Source of the DNA: DATLYH01 sp035575035
GTDB lineage: Bacteria; Planctomycetota; Planctomycetia; Gemmatales; Gemmataceae
Assembly (NCBI GenBank): GCA_035575035.1
Contig: DATLYH010000105.1
Coordinates: 1 to 14,744, forward strand
DNA: 14,744 nucleotides
Direction: 5' to 3'
Positions 1-7,360 of this stretch are shown piece after piece. The notes under the pieces were generated by a model. It did no database searches, was not told where the DNA came from, and saw only the letters and a program-made list of their open reading frames with translations. Within the stretch, counting starts at the first letter, position 1, and each line of letters starts with the position of its first letter. The position numbers and the translations under genes were made by a program.

Positions 1-1466
1 GGCAGGCGGGGCGGCTCGTCGATGCCGTAGATGCGCTTGTAAGGGACCAGGGCCCGCGGCCATTGCTCGTTGTAATTCGGATCGTTCTTGATCAGAAGCA
101 TCTGCCCCGGCTCCTCGATCGGCTTACCATCCTTGATCAGATAGATGCCGGCGTCCACCAGGGGCAGGTGGAGCCCATTATGGTTGACCGGCCCCGGCGA
201 CCAGACCGTCAGCAGGTGGTTGTCCGGGGCGCCGGAGGGGTGGGTGAATTTCCCCACGCGGGGGGATGTGCCGTCGTTAGGATCGGACAGACCGGCAGGG
301 AAATCGGAGGGTGTGGCGAAAGGGGTCAGCGATTCGATGCCGTAGGGGCTGAACGGTAGGGCCTTGAACACGGGGGTGCCGTCGCCGTGCCGGCCGACGC
401 GCAGCCGGCCGTTCCGTGGATCATCGGGGTTGGCCGGGCCGAACGTCGGCTGGCCCGGGGGGGGCTTGACCGGGAACTTGTAGTAGGTGCCGAACCCCCA
501 GTTGTTCTGCTGGTAGTATTCCTCAATCACAATGTCGCCATTGGAGAGCTGCGTCTGAAAGTGGGTCGTCTGGGCGGCGCTACCATAGTTGAAGGCGCTG
601 AGCATCGGCCCCCAGTTGGTGCCGTCGGGGTGGATGCTCCATAGACCCCACAGGGTACTCGCCCGCAGCCCCTGGGACTCCAGCGAGCTGAACATCACCC
701 GCCCATCTTTGAGAATGACCGGGTGCAGGGCCATGCCGAGGTTCATGAAGCCAACCTGTTCCACATTGCTGCCGTCATCATCCATGACGAATAATTGCAG
801 GCAGGGGCTTGAGTGCTTGGGCGGGATGAAGGCGTTGCGGTTGCTGGTGAACATCACCTTACCGCCGGGCAGCGGGCAAGGGCCCGTGTGGAAAACGCCG
901 TGGTACTGGAGGTAGTTTGTCCCCTCCTCGTGGCGATTGCGCGGGGGCGATCCCAGCCAGTAGGCCGCCCCGGTATTCGGAGTGTAAACCTGCTGCGTCA
1001 GCCGCACCACTTTTCGGGTCTTGACATGGATCTTGTAAATATCTGCTCCACGCGGCGGAGGCTCATGGCGGCGGGCATTTGTCAGATCGTAGATGTAGCA
1101 GTAATAGACCCATTCGCCGTCGAAGGAAACGGCCGGGTCCATGACTGCTCCCTTGCCTCCGGGCACCAGCACCTCCTCGCTGCCGTCGGGGTGCAGCAGC
1201 ATCAGGTCGGCCCCCGGGGTCATCCACAGCGGGTTGTTGACCTCAGCGAAGTAAATGGGCTTCTCCCCACTCGGGTCGCGCGGCGCCCGGACGTAGACGA
1301 TGTCATAGTCGTACTTGACCGAGGGGTCGGTGGAGATGTGCGGCGGGTTGACGTTGAGCCGACCCCGTTTGGGACCCGTCACCTGGTTGCCGTACAGGGC
1401 GGAGAAGCCCGCGAGTACGGCCAGCCCTAGGCCGGCCCCCAGGAAGAACGAAGGATGATTCCTCAT
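1..1466 (-). CDS. TolB/PD40-like beta-propeller protein, HzsA-related type (3' end outside window)
   Basis: The frame is open from the ATG at 1466 to the window edge (488 codons) with no stop, so the C-terminus is missing. The start is supported by GGAGGG at 1473-1478, 6 nt upstream. Residues 1-25 form a hydrophobic signal peptide or anchor, so the protein is probably exported. The rest shows propeller-type repeats: residues around SFDGEWVYYCYI followed by DIYKIHVKTRKVVRLTQQ, then CPLPGGKVMFTSNR with LFVMDDDGSNVEQVGF, then HPVILKDGRVMFSSLESQGL with LWSIHPDGTNW. These 'decision-by-propeller' blades resemble the TolB/PD40 families and the large planctomycete proteins named after the hydrazine synthase alpha subunit. 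No CxxCH haem site is present in the visible part, so hydrazine chemistry is not implied. It is divergent from the GT2 gene at 1757 and has no visible link to glycan synthesis. Function unknown; family assignment moderately sure. Confidence 0.8.
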   Translation of the reverse strand, partial: MRNHPSFFLGAGLGLAVLAGFSALYGNQVTGPKRGRLNVNPPHISTDPSVKYDYDIVYVRAPRDPSGEKPIYFAEVNNPLWMTPGADLMLLHPDGSEEVLVPGGKGAVMDPAVSFDGEWVYYCYIYDLTNARRHEPPPRGADIYKIHVKTRKVVRLTQQVYTPNTGAAYWLGSPPRNRHEEGTNYLQYHGVFHTGPCPLPGGKVMFTSNRNAFIPPKHSSPCLQLFVMDDDGSNVEQVGFMNLGMALHPVILKDGRVMFSSLESQGLRASTLWGLWSIHPDGTNWGPMLSAFNYGSAAQTTHFQTQLSNGDIVIEEYYQQNNWGFGTYYKFPVKPPPGQPTFGPANPDDPRNGRLRVGRHGDGTPVFKALPFSPYGIESLTPFATPSDFPAGLSDPNDGTSPRVGKFTHPSGAPDNHLLTVWSPGPVNHNGLHLPLVDAGIYLIKDGKPIEEPGQMLLIKNDPNYNEQWPRALVPYKRIYGIDEPPRL

Positions 1467-1502
1467 GGCTGGCCCTCCGATCACCGATGCCAAGTCACTG
1501 CG

Positions 1503-1532
1503 AATGTACCACCGCCGATTGGGCGGAATCAA
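1503..1532 (-). promoter_or_regulatory. Candidate promoter with internal palindrome for the propeller gene
   Basis: Read on the minus strand there is a TTGATT box (1527-1532), an 18-nt spacer and a TACATT box (1503-1508), about 37 bp upstream of the start codon at 1466. The spacer contains a perfect 5-bp inverted repeat, CCGCC-CAATC-GGCGG (1512-1526), which could be an operator or chance in G+C-rich DNA. The boxes are imperfect sigma70-type matches, so this is weak. Confidence 0.25.
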
Positions 1533-1635
1533 GGATCGATTGCCCCGCTTGCCCGGACGGCTTGATCCAGCGAGGCTCCCCAGTCGTCGGGCTTTGCCAG
1601 GCTTGCGCCACAGCGGCCGTGCTTCCCGTTCCGCC

Positions 1636-1664
1636 TTGACAAGGCCCCGATAGAGGGCTTCAAT
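1636..1664 (+). promoter_or_regulatory. Candidate sigma70-type promoter for the plus-strand GT2 gene
   Basis: TTGACA at 1636-1641 is a perfect -35 consensus, followed by a 17-nt spacer and TTCAAT at 1659-1664 (4 of 6 with TATAAT). It lies about 92 bp upstream of the ATG at 1757, on the correct strand, in the only non-coding stretch before that gene. The rest of the 290-bp divergent intergenic region shows no small gene that I can support. Confidence 0.4.
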
Positions 1665-1756
1665 CCGTGGGCAGCCGTGATTTCCAGGCAGGGTTGTTTT
1701 CTGGATATCGCAGGAGAGAGGTCCGTTACGTCGTCATAGGGAGGTGAGAACCGCTG

Positions 1757-2728
1757 ATGGCCGATGCACTCACGCCGGAAGGCGCCCGACCGGACGCCGG
1801 TGGAACGGAAGCAATGGGCGGCCCGGGCGCGGGAAGTGACTGCCACGGCAAACGTCCGCTGCCGGCTCCCAATGGGGTGCTTGCCGTGACCTCGCCGGGA
1901 CAGAAGGATGCGGCCCGCGCTTGCCCCCTGTGCAGCGGCTCGGGCAGGTTGGACGCCTCCTCTGCCGGCGAGCTGCTGGCGCGTTGGCTGGAGAGCGGCG
2001 CCTGCCGGCGGGTCGGCCTGTACCCCATTCCCCCCGGCCTGCGCCTGTCGGTCGTCATCCCCGTCTATAACGAGGCCGCCACCATCGCGGAAACCATTCG
2101 CGCCGTCCGCGCCGTCCCCATCGCCAAGGAAATCATCGTGGTCGATGACGGCAGCACCGACGGCACGCGGGAGGTGCTCGCTACTCTGGGCGGCGAAGAC
2201 TTGCGCATCATCTTCCACGAGAAGAACCAGGGGAAAGGGGCGGCCCTGACCACCGGCTTTCGCCATGTCCGCGGCGACATCGTCATCATCCAGGACGCCG
2301 ACCGCGAGTACGACCCTGCCGAGTATCCCCGGCTCATCCAGCCGATCGTTGAGGGGAAGGCCGACGTCGTCTACGGCTCGCGCTTCCTCGGCGACGGCAC
2401 CCATCGGGTCCTTTACTTCTGGCACTACGTCGGCAATCGGCTGCTGACGACCCTCTCCAACATGTTCACCAATCTGAATCTCACCGACATGGAGACCGGC
2501 TACAAGGTCTTCCGCCGGGAGGTCATCGAGGCGATCGCGCCCACCTTGAAGCAGAAGCGTTTCGGCATCGAGCCGGAACTGACGGCCAAGGTGGCGCGGC
2601 GGCGTTACCGCATCTACGAGACGGCGATCAGCTACGCGGGGCGGACCTACAGCGAAGGAAAGAAGATCGGCTGGCGCGACGGCCTCAAGGCGCTGTGGTG
2701 TATCCTTCGCTACTGGAAATGGGATTGA
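1757..2728 (+). CDS. GT2 family glycosyltransferase, dolichyl/polyprenyl-phosphate sugar synthase type, with N-terminal extension
   Basis: This 323-residue protein has a GT-A domain from about residue 96: VVIPVYNE (99-106), VVDDGSTDGT (128-137, nucleotide binding), QDADREYDP (179-187, the DxD-type metal site), and a DPM1-like tail with TGYKVFRREV and FGIEPELTAKV (to about 279). By family it should move a sugar from a nucleotide donor to polyprenyl phosphate at the inner membrane face; no membrane helix is seen. The strong GGGAGGTGAG site at 1739-1748, 8 nt before the ATG, decides the start. That choice gives an unusual 95-residue N-terminus containing CPLCSGSG (56-63), a single CxxCxGxG motif of the kind repeated in the DnaJ zinc finger. 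It is the only plus-strand gene here and converges on the GT39-like gene, 17 bp away. Sugar and acceptor cannot be read from sequence. Confidence 0.9.
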   Translation: MADALTPEGARPDAGGTEAMGGPGAGSDCHGKRPLPAPNGVLAVTSPGQKDAARACPLCSGSGRLDASSAGELLARWLESGACRRVGLYPIPPGLRLSVVIPVYNEAATIAETIRAVRAVPIAKEIIVVDDGSTDGTREVLATLGGEDLRIIFHEKNQGKGAALTTGFRHVRGDIVIIQDADREYDPAEYPRLIQPIVEGKADVVYGSRFLGDGTHRVLYFWHYVGNRLLTTLSNMFTNLNLTDMETGYKVFRREVIEAIAPTLKQKRFGIEPELTAKVARRRYRIYETAISYAGRTYSEGKKIGWRDGLKALWCILRYWKWD

Positions 2729-2745
2729 CACGGCCCGGGGGACGT

Positions 2746-4443
2746 CTATTTGATCTGGTGCACCACGTAGGTGCCGGCCCGAAAGACGACCGGCAAGGAC
2801 CAGGGCAGCGACTTCAATTTCTCCGGCGGGAAATCGGGGGGCAGGGCCAGCGGCTCGCCCGACCGCTCTTTCCGCGCCTGCTCAGCGGTCAGACCGGCTG
2901 ACAGCAGGTCGCTCACCAGGTAGCACCGACGGCCCGTCTCCAGGGATTCCCACACTTCTTGTGCCCGGGCAGGATAAGCGTGAATAGCGCCTTCGAACAT
3001 GGTGAAGCGGGTCGCTGGTTGGAGGTCAAGCTCCAGGTAGAGCGGAATGGTCGAGTAGCTGTAACAAGCAACTTCGCCGTCCTGCACGCCCCAGGCCCGC
3101 AACTCTGCGGCGACGCGCTCCAACTCTACCCAGCGGGGAAAGCCCCGGGCCACCCCTCTCACGGCCAGCGCATCACGCACCTGGGCGGAACTTCCCTCGC
3201 GCCAGCACTTTCCCCAGACCGCCAGCCGCTCGAGGCGCAGCGCCGGAGACCACCAGCTGACGACAACGACAAACCCAGCGATCAGGCCGGCACGAAGGGC
3301 GCGGTGGTTGACCAGCCAATCCCCCTGGGCCACCTGCACGATAGCGAGCAGGACCGGCGGCACCAGAATGTATTCAAACTTTTGCTGTAGCACAACGGCC
3401 TGGAACAGCCAGCCCAGGTAAAAAGCCGCGAAGAGACCCGGGGGAGCCAGGCCGGCCAGGGCCGCCGGATCCCGGAACCTTGGTACGGCCCGCAGCAGGC
3501 GCCCGAGCGAGGCCAGTGCCAGCGGCACCGCCAGGAGGTGGATGAGATTCCACCCGTTTAGCCGCACCAGGAACCACCAGTAGACCCACCACGCCGTCAG
3601 GCGGAACCCGTACCAGTTCCACTGGTAGTAGCCCTCCTTGACGTTCCAGTTCAGCATCGCGTCCACGAAATACGGCCAGCTACCCGACCCGATCAGCCAG
3701 GCCAGTCCCAGGCCGCCCGCTGTCAGGCCCCCGGCCAGTAGCCCTGCCGCATCGGCTGCCGCCAATCTTATCGCCCGCCGTCCCCCGGGCGCGACCACCA
3801 ACACACCGACCAGCCAGCAGGCCAACCCCGGCACCACTACGAACGGCTTTATCCAGCAGGCCGCTCCCCAGCAAAGCCCTTCTCCCCAAGCACGGATCAG
3901 CGTGCTGGCCGCCGAGAGATCTCCGGCCAGCAGGGCTGCCACCTGACGGCGGCGCAGCGCCAGCGCGATCAGGGCCGGCAGGAGCATCCAGGGGTCGCGC
4001 TGGCAATGCGACCATTCGGAGGTGGTCAGGTAGAACATGGCCAGGGCCACCGCGACCCACACCCGGTAAGCTGCCGAGCAACCTGTGGGGAGCCACCGCA
4101 GCAGCAGCGCGATCACCGTGCCCAGAATGAGAACGTCCACGGCGCGCAGGGCGACCGAACTCCAACCCAGCAGCGCGCGGATGCCGATGTGGAGCCAGAG
4201 GATCCCTGGGAAATTCATGTCGAAGATGTCGCGATAGTGGACCCCGCCTTGCATCACACTGCGGGCGGCAATGTCGTAATGCGTCACATCCACCCAGAGC
4301 GGCATGCACAGGTGCAGCGGCAGCCCAATGACCAGCAGTACCGCCAGGGCAATCCCACCTGCCCACAAAAACCAGCGGCTAGATGGCGTCGGGCCTGAGA
4401 GTCGGGCAGCATCCCGGGGAGAGAGGGAAACGGTGGTTGCCAT
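2746..4443 (-). CDS. GT39-like (PMT/ArnT type) polytopic membrane glycosyltransferase
   Basis: The protein has 565 residues from the ATG at 4443. It has a basic cytoplasmic tail, a first helix at about 24-45, then an external loop PLWVDVTHYDIAARSVMQGG with the acidic residue expected of GT-C enzymes, followed by RDIFDMNFPG and, later, WSHCQRDPWMLLP. About nine to ten further helices lead to a soluble C-terminal part of roughly 150 residues. GT39-type enzymes transfer sugars from polyprenyl-phosphate donors on the outer face of the membrane, which fits the GT2 genes nearby. A GTG at 4500, 5 nt after the previous stop, would add 19 residues but has no Shine-Dalgarno sequence. The homologous copy at 7162-7308 ends its similarity exactly at the 4443 ATG, which favours ATG. 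It follows the 828-residue gene in the same direction. Donor and acceptor unknown. Confidence 0.82.
   Translation of the reverse strand: MATTVSLSPRDAARLSGPTPSSRWFLWAGGIALAVLLVIGLPLHLCMPLWVDVTHYDIAARSVMQGGVHYRDIFDMNFPGILWLHIGIRALLGWSSVALRAVDVLILGTVIALLLRWLPTGCSAAYRVWVAVALAMFYLTTSEWSHCQRDPWMLLPALIALALRRRQVAALLAGDLSAASTLIRAWGEGLCWGAACWIKPFVVVPGLACWLVGVLVVAPGGRRAIRLAAADAAGLLAGGLTAGGLGLAWLIGSGSWPYFVDAMLNWNVKEGYYQWNWYGFRLTAWWVYWWFLVRLNGWNLIHLLAVPLALASLGRLLRAVPRFRDPAALAGLAPPGLFAAFYLGWLFQAVVLQQKFEYILVPPVLLAIVQVAQGDWLVNHRALRAGLIAGFVVVVSWWSPALRLERLAVWGKCWREGSSAQVRDALAVRGVARGFPRWVELERVAAELRAWGVQDGEVACYSYSTIPLYLELDLQPATRFTMFEGAIHAYPARAQEVWESLETGRRCYLVSDLLSAGLTAEQARKERSGEPLALPPDFPPEKLKSLPWSLPVVFRAGTYVVHQIK
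4297..4443 (-). repeat. Direct repeat A, copy 1 (5' end of GT39-like gene)
   Basis: These 147 bases, encoding residues 1-49 of the GT39-like protein, match 7162-7308 in the same orientation with no gaps and 14 mismatches by my hand alignment (about 90% identity). Only two of the 14 changes fall in codons 26-49 (the transmembrane helix) and both are silent. The other twelve fall in codons 4-25, and ten of them change amino acids. Confidence 0.95.
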
Positions 4444-4505
4444 ACGGGTACCTAACCGGTCTGTCTGTTGGGTTGGTTTAGACGTGCTGCTCGGGACCAC
4501 GACGC

Positions 4506-6992
4506 TTACCGGAAGTCGATGTCCGTCCAGAAGGAAAGATCGGTCCGGTTCTGCTCCCCCCGGACATTCAAGGTCCTGAAGACGATTTCGCCTCCTCCCC
4601 GGGCGGGCAGCGAAACGGCCAGCCTCTGCAAGCCGCGATCTTTCTCGTTCCTCTCCGGATCGAGCCGGCGCTCAAAGAGCGTGCTCACCCGGCCGTCCTC
4701 CGCGACATGGTCCACGAGGAACCGAATACCGGGCGTCTCCCACATCGTCCGCGGCAGGTAAGCGGAGGGGAGGATGCCGAACTGGGCCACTACCTGCCGC
4801 GCCATCGGCGGCCTCTTGAAGCGGACCTCGCCTACCGGCGGGACGAGAAGGACTTCCGTATCGTCGAACAACGTCGAGGTGACCGCGAGGTCCGAGCGCA
4901 CTGCCGCCGGGACTTCTTTCAGCATCGGGTAGAGGAGCCGGTTCAGTTCGCTCTCGGGAAGCCGGCAGCAAACGAGGTCGGAGAGACCCTTCACGGTCAC
5001 CGAGATGGCGGGGTCGAACCAGGGCTCCGGGCTCCCCTGCGCCAAGAGCCTGAAACTCTTGACCCTCGTCCCGCCGGACGGGGCGTAGAGCTTCAGCACG
5101 TCATGGTTATCCTGCAACAGGGGGTTCAGGAGGAAACCCACCCTCGCCATGGCGGGAATCATGCGGTAGGTCGCGACCTGCCCGGAGGTGGTCGTGACCT
5201 CGATGGAGACTGCCGGCGGCCGGTAGGCGGCGGCCCTCAGCTTGCCCAGTGGCGCGGGTTTGAAATCGAGCATGACAGTCTGGTAGCGGCCGGGCAGGCT
5301 GTCCACCTCCACCTCCTCGCCGAACCTCACGACCCGGGTTACCACGGCCTCATCCCGGGGCGGCACAGCCGCATCCCTCCGAGCTACCCGCTTGAAGAGG
5401 ATGAAGGACTTCTCGGTCAGCACCGGGCGGTAGTGCCGGAAGAGTTCGGACAGGGCAGGGCTGTCGTCCAGGGCGGGGAAGCGATTGAAGATGGTCCGCA
5501 GCCGAAACAGGACGTAGGGCGGCGCCTTGTCGGACTGGAAGAACCGGGCGTTCTCGGCGAGCAGGAACGGCGTGTAGGCGGAATAACTCTGGTAGACGGG
5601 CCGCGGCCGCCAGTTCAGCTCGTTGAGCAGCGCGACCCCCTGCCCGTGATAGAACATCACGTCGATCGGCGCCGGGCCCACCTCGGCCTTGACGCGCGGC
5701 AGCTGCCAGCGCTCCCGCAGCCGTCCCCGCAGCGCCTCTAGCTCGCGGGCTTTTCGGCAGGGGGCCGCGGCCGCGACGGCGTTATCCACGATGCGCGTAG
5801 AGCCCAAGCGGGCGAACTCCCGCGCCGTCGTCCCGTAGTCCACCCAGCCCTTGACGAAGGCCCCGGCGGCGAGCGCCACACAGGCGGCCAGCGGCACGAG
5901 GCGGGGCAGGCCCCAGCGCCGCCCGGGGGGGCAGAGCGCCAGGTACAGAAAGGGGACCAGCGCGGTGAAGGAGAAGAAGCGGAGCGAGGCCCGGCCGTGC
6001 GAGGTGAAGGAGTGCTTCCACTGGAGCAGGAGGCAAACGCCGAACAGCGCCAGGACCGCCAGGCGCGTGCAGCGCCGGTCCCGCGGCAGCGGCACGAGCA
6101 CGGCGAGCACGGCGAGAAGGAAGAGCAGGATCAAGGCCGAGTACACCTGGTCTGGGAAACCCTCGACGGCCATCCCCTCCCCGTAGCCGGCCGCCACCTC
6201 CCACGAGGCGCGGAGGTAGCGGGGGAGCCCCGCCAAGGACTGGCCGAGGGCCACCCAGAGGGCCAGGTACTGGGCAATGAAAAGCAGCGGCAGCGCCACG
6301 GCGGCCAGCGGCCGGCGGTTGACCAGCCAGTAGGCGGATGCGATTGCCAGGATTAGCAAGATGTTCACCGTGAACGTGAACTTGACCAGGGCGAGTAGCG
6401 CCGCCAGCAGGGTGAGGGCGAGGAGGGCTGGCCAAGCCCAGTGGCTCTCTAATAGCAGCAGCACGCCCATCGCCAAAAGGACGAAAGTGTACAGGGCGTC
6501 GGTGCTCAAGGGCAGCAGGTACGCGGCAAGGGCGCAGAACGACAGCCGCGCCACGCAGCCGGGCAGGTGAACGGCGACGCGCAGGAGGACGACGGCGAAG
6601 GCCAGCTTGACGAGCAGCTCCCAGGCGTATTTCCACCAAAAGAGTTCGGCATCGTAAGGGGTACCGAAGAAGTAGCCCAGCGGGCCGAAGGTGAAGATGA
6701 AGTCTTCGCCGGCCTGAAAGCCCTGGCGCAAGAAGTAGCCGTGGGCCTGTTGCCAGCCGAGCGGGCCGGTGACGGTGGCGATGCCGTCGGGGAACTGCAG
6801 GAAGGAGGCCCACACGAGCAGGCCGGCCAGGAGCAGCACTAGGCCCTCCCGCCGGCCGAGGGGTGGCCGAGAGGGCGAGACAGGAGGGGGCGGGGTGCCG
6901 GGATCGGTCCGGCTCGTCCCAGCGAGGGGGACCGGTTCGTGCTGTTTTTCGGTGGCGGAGGGGGAGAGGTCAGGAGTCCAGGCAGGAGGCAT
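4506..6992 (-). CDS. Large membrane protein, about ten helices plus soluble C-terminal half; GT-C-like, function not recognised
   Basis: The protein has 828 residues. The start is fixed by GAGGAG at 7000-7005, 7 nt before the ATG at 6992. Residues 1-50 are proline-rich and cytoplasmic. Helices lie at roughly 51-67, 121-145, 148-165, 168-190, 195-222, 228-250, 284-301, 309-325, 338-355 and 362-380. The first external loop (68-118) carries GEDFIFTFGPLGYFFGTPYD, reminiscent of GT-C membrane glycosyltransferases, but I cannot name the family. Residues from about 385 to 828 are soluble. They include an acceptor-like segment around DVMFYHGQG (444-452) and, from about 550, a beta-rich region with RMIPAMARVGFLLNPLLQDN that ends in a carbohydrate-binding-like sandwich. 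Its start overlaps the end of the pseudogene by 23 bp, and its stop is followed by the GT39-like gene, suggesting one transcript. It could be a glycosyltransferase or a polymerase/ligase-type protein; this is inference. Confidence 0.8.
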   Translation of the reverse strand: MPPAWTPDLSPSATEKQHEPVPLAGTSRTDPGTPPPPVSPSRPPLGRREGLVLLLAGLLVWASFLQFPDGIATVTGPLGWQQAHGYFLRQGFQAGEDFIFTFGPLGYFFGTPYDAELFWWKYAWELLVKLAFAVVLLRVAVHLPGCVARLSFCALAAYLLPLSTDALYTFVLLAMGVLLLLESHWAWPALLALTLLAALLALVKFTFTVNILLILAIASAYWLVNRRPLAAVALPLLFIAQYLALWVALGQSLAGLPRYLRASWEVAAGYGEGMAVEGFPDQVYSALILLFLLAVLAVLVPLPRDRRCTRLAVLALFGVCLLLQWKHSFTSHGRASLRFFSFTALVPFLYLALCPPGRRWGLPRLVPLAACVALAAGAFVKGWVDYGTTAREFARLGSTRIVDNAVAAAAPCRKARELEALRGRLRERWQLPRVKAEVGPAPIDVMFYHGQGVALLNELNWRPRPVYQSYSAYTPFLLAENARFFQSDKAPPYVLFRLRTIFNRFPALDDSPALSELFRHYRPVLTEKSFILFKRVARRDAAVPPRDEAVVTRVVRFGEEVEVDSLPGRYQTVMLDFKPAPLGKLRAAAYRPPAVSIEVTTTSGQVATYRMIPAMARVGFLLNPLLQDNHDVLKLYAPSGGTRVKSFRLLAQGSPEPWFDPAISVTVKGLSDLVCCRLPESELNRLLYPMLKEVPAAVRSDLAVTSTLFDDTEVLLVPPVGEVRFKRPPMARQVVAQFGILPSAYLPRTMWETPGIRFLVDHVAEDGRVSTLFERRLDPERNEKDRGLQRLAVSLPARGGGEIVFRTLNVRGEQNRTDLSFWTDIDFR

Positions 6993-7057
6993 GTGGGTTC
7001 TCCTCGGCTTTCGGACGGGGCGGCGGAGGGCAAGGGCGGCGGAAGCGGAGCGCCAGA

Positions 7058-7163
7058 GCGTAGAGGTACCAGTAAAGGTACTTCGACAGCCACTTGCGCA
7101 GGCGGAACCGGGACTCCCCGGCGGTCCGGTCCCGCTAGGTCGTCAGGACCTCGGCGATGTTGA
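7058..7163 (-). repeat. Direct repeat B, copy 1 (GT2 3'-end segment in the chimera)
   Basis: This block aligns without gaps to 9166-9271, the part of the resident GT2 gene coding for about residues 215-249. A core of about 50 bases (7086-7134) is identical; the left end (7058-7085) is diverged. Differences at the right include TGG to TAG and CCG to CTG. Confidence 0.9.
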
Positions 7164-7308
7164 GCGGCATGCACAGGTGCAGCGGCAGCCCAATGACCAG
7201 CAGCACCGCCAGGGCAATCCCACCCGCCCACAAAGGCCAGCGGCTAGATGGCGTCGGGCCGGCGAATTGGGCGGCATTCCCGGGAGAAGGGGAAACAGTG
7301 GTTGCCAT
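7162..7308 (-). repeat. Direct repeat A, copy 2 (GT39 5'-end segment in the chimera)
   Basis: Gap-free match to 4297-4443 over 147 bases with 14 mismatches. It overlaps repeat B by the two bases GA at 7162-7163, which occur in both parents and mark the junction. Similarity stops sharply at the ATG; the 52 bases between 7308 and the next gene (7309-7360) do not match the GT39 upstream region and contain nothing else I can identify. Confidence 0.95.
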
Positions 7309-7360
7309 GAGAAAAGCCTATTCGCTTAAAGTTTCTAAATGTCGTTCTCGAGCCGGTCGC

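Larger units (their letters stand above)
6970..7308 (-). pseudogene. Chimeric remnant: GT39 5' end fused to GT2 3' end, with nonsense codon
   Basis: Reading from the ATG at 7308, the first 49 codons copy the start of the GT39-like gene (7 amino-acid changes, helix unchanged). At 7162-7163 the reading passes, without frameshift, into a copy of the C-terminal coding part of a GT2 gene, beginning NIAEVLTT. The next codon is TAG (7135-7137) where the resident GT2 at 9243-9245 has TGG (Trp223). Beyond it the frame stays open through RDRTAGESRFRLRKWL and a diverged tail to TGA at 6970-6972. The product would therefore be a 57-residue protein with one membrane helix. The GT2-like tail differs from the resident gene after KWL, so it probably came from a second, lost GT2 gene that once ended at the start of the 828-residue gene. 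No convincing ribosome site precedes 7308. Most likely dead, though a small membrane peptide cannot be excluded. Confidence 0.88.

Noticed and set aside
1529..2731. 400-codon open frame on the minus strand opposite the plus-strand GT2 gene
   Set aside because: It is antisense to a gene with clear GT2 motifs and a strong ribosome site; the translation shows no domain and is a by-product of high G+C.
4444..4500. GTG start at 4500 for the GT39-like gene, adding 19 residues
   Set aside because: No Shine-Dalgarno sequence, and similarity to the second copy ends at the ATG at 4443. Not fully excluded.
4707..5741. 344-codon plus-strand open frame
   Set aside because: Antisense shadow of the 828-residue membrane gene, with no family features or ribosome site.
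5782..6813. 343-codon minus-strand open frame
   Set aside because: Same strand as the 828-residue gene but another frame; Arg/Pro/Gly/Ala-rich, typical of an off-frame reading of G+C-rich DNA.
7058..7308. Insertion sequence or other mobile element as the source of the duplicated segments
   Set aside because: No transposase, terminal inverted repeats or target-site duplication is seen; the blocks are simply parts of neighbouring genes joined at a 2-bp match.
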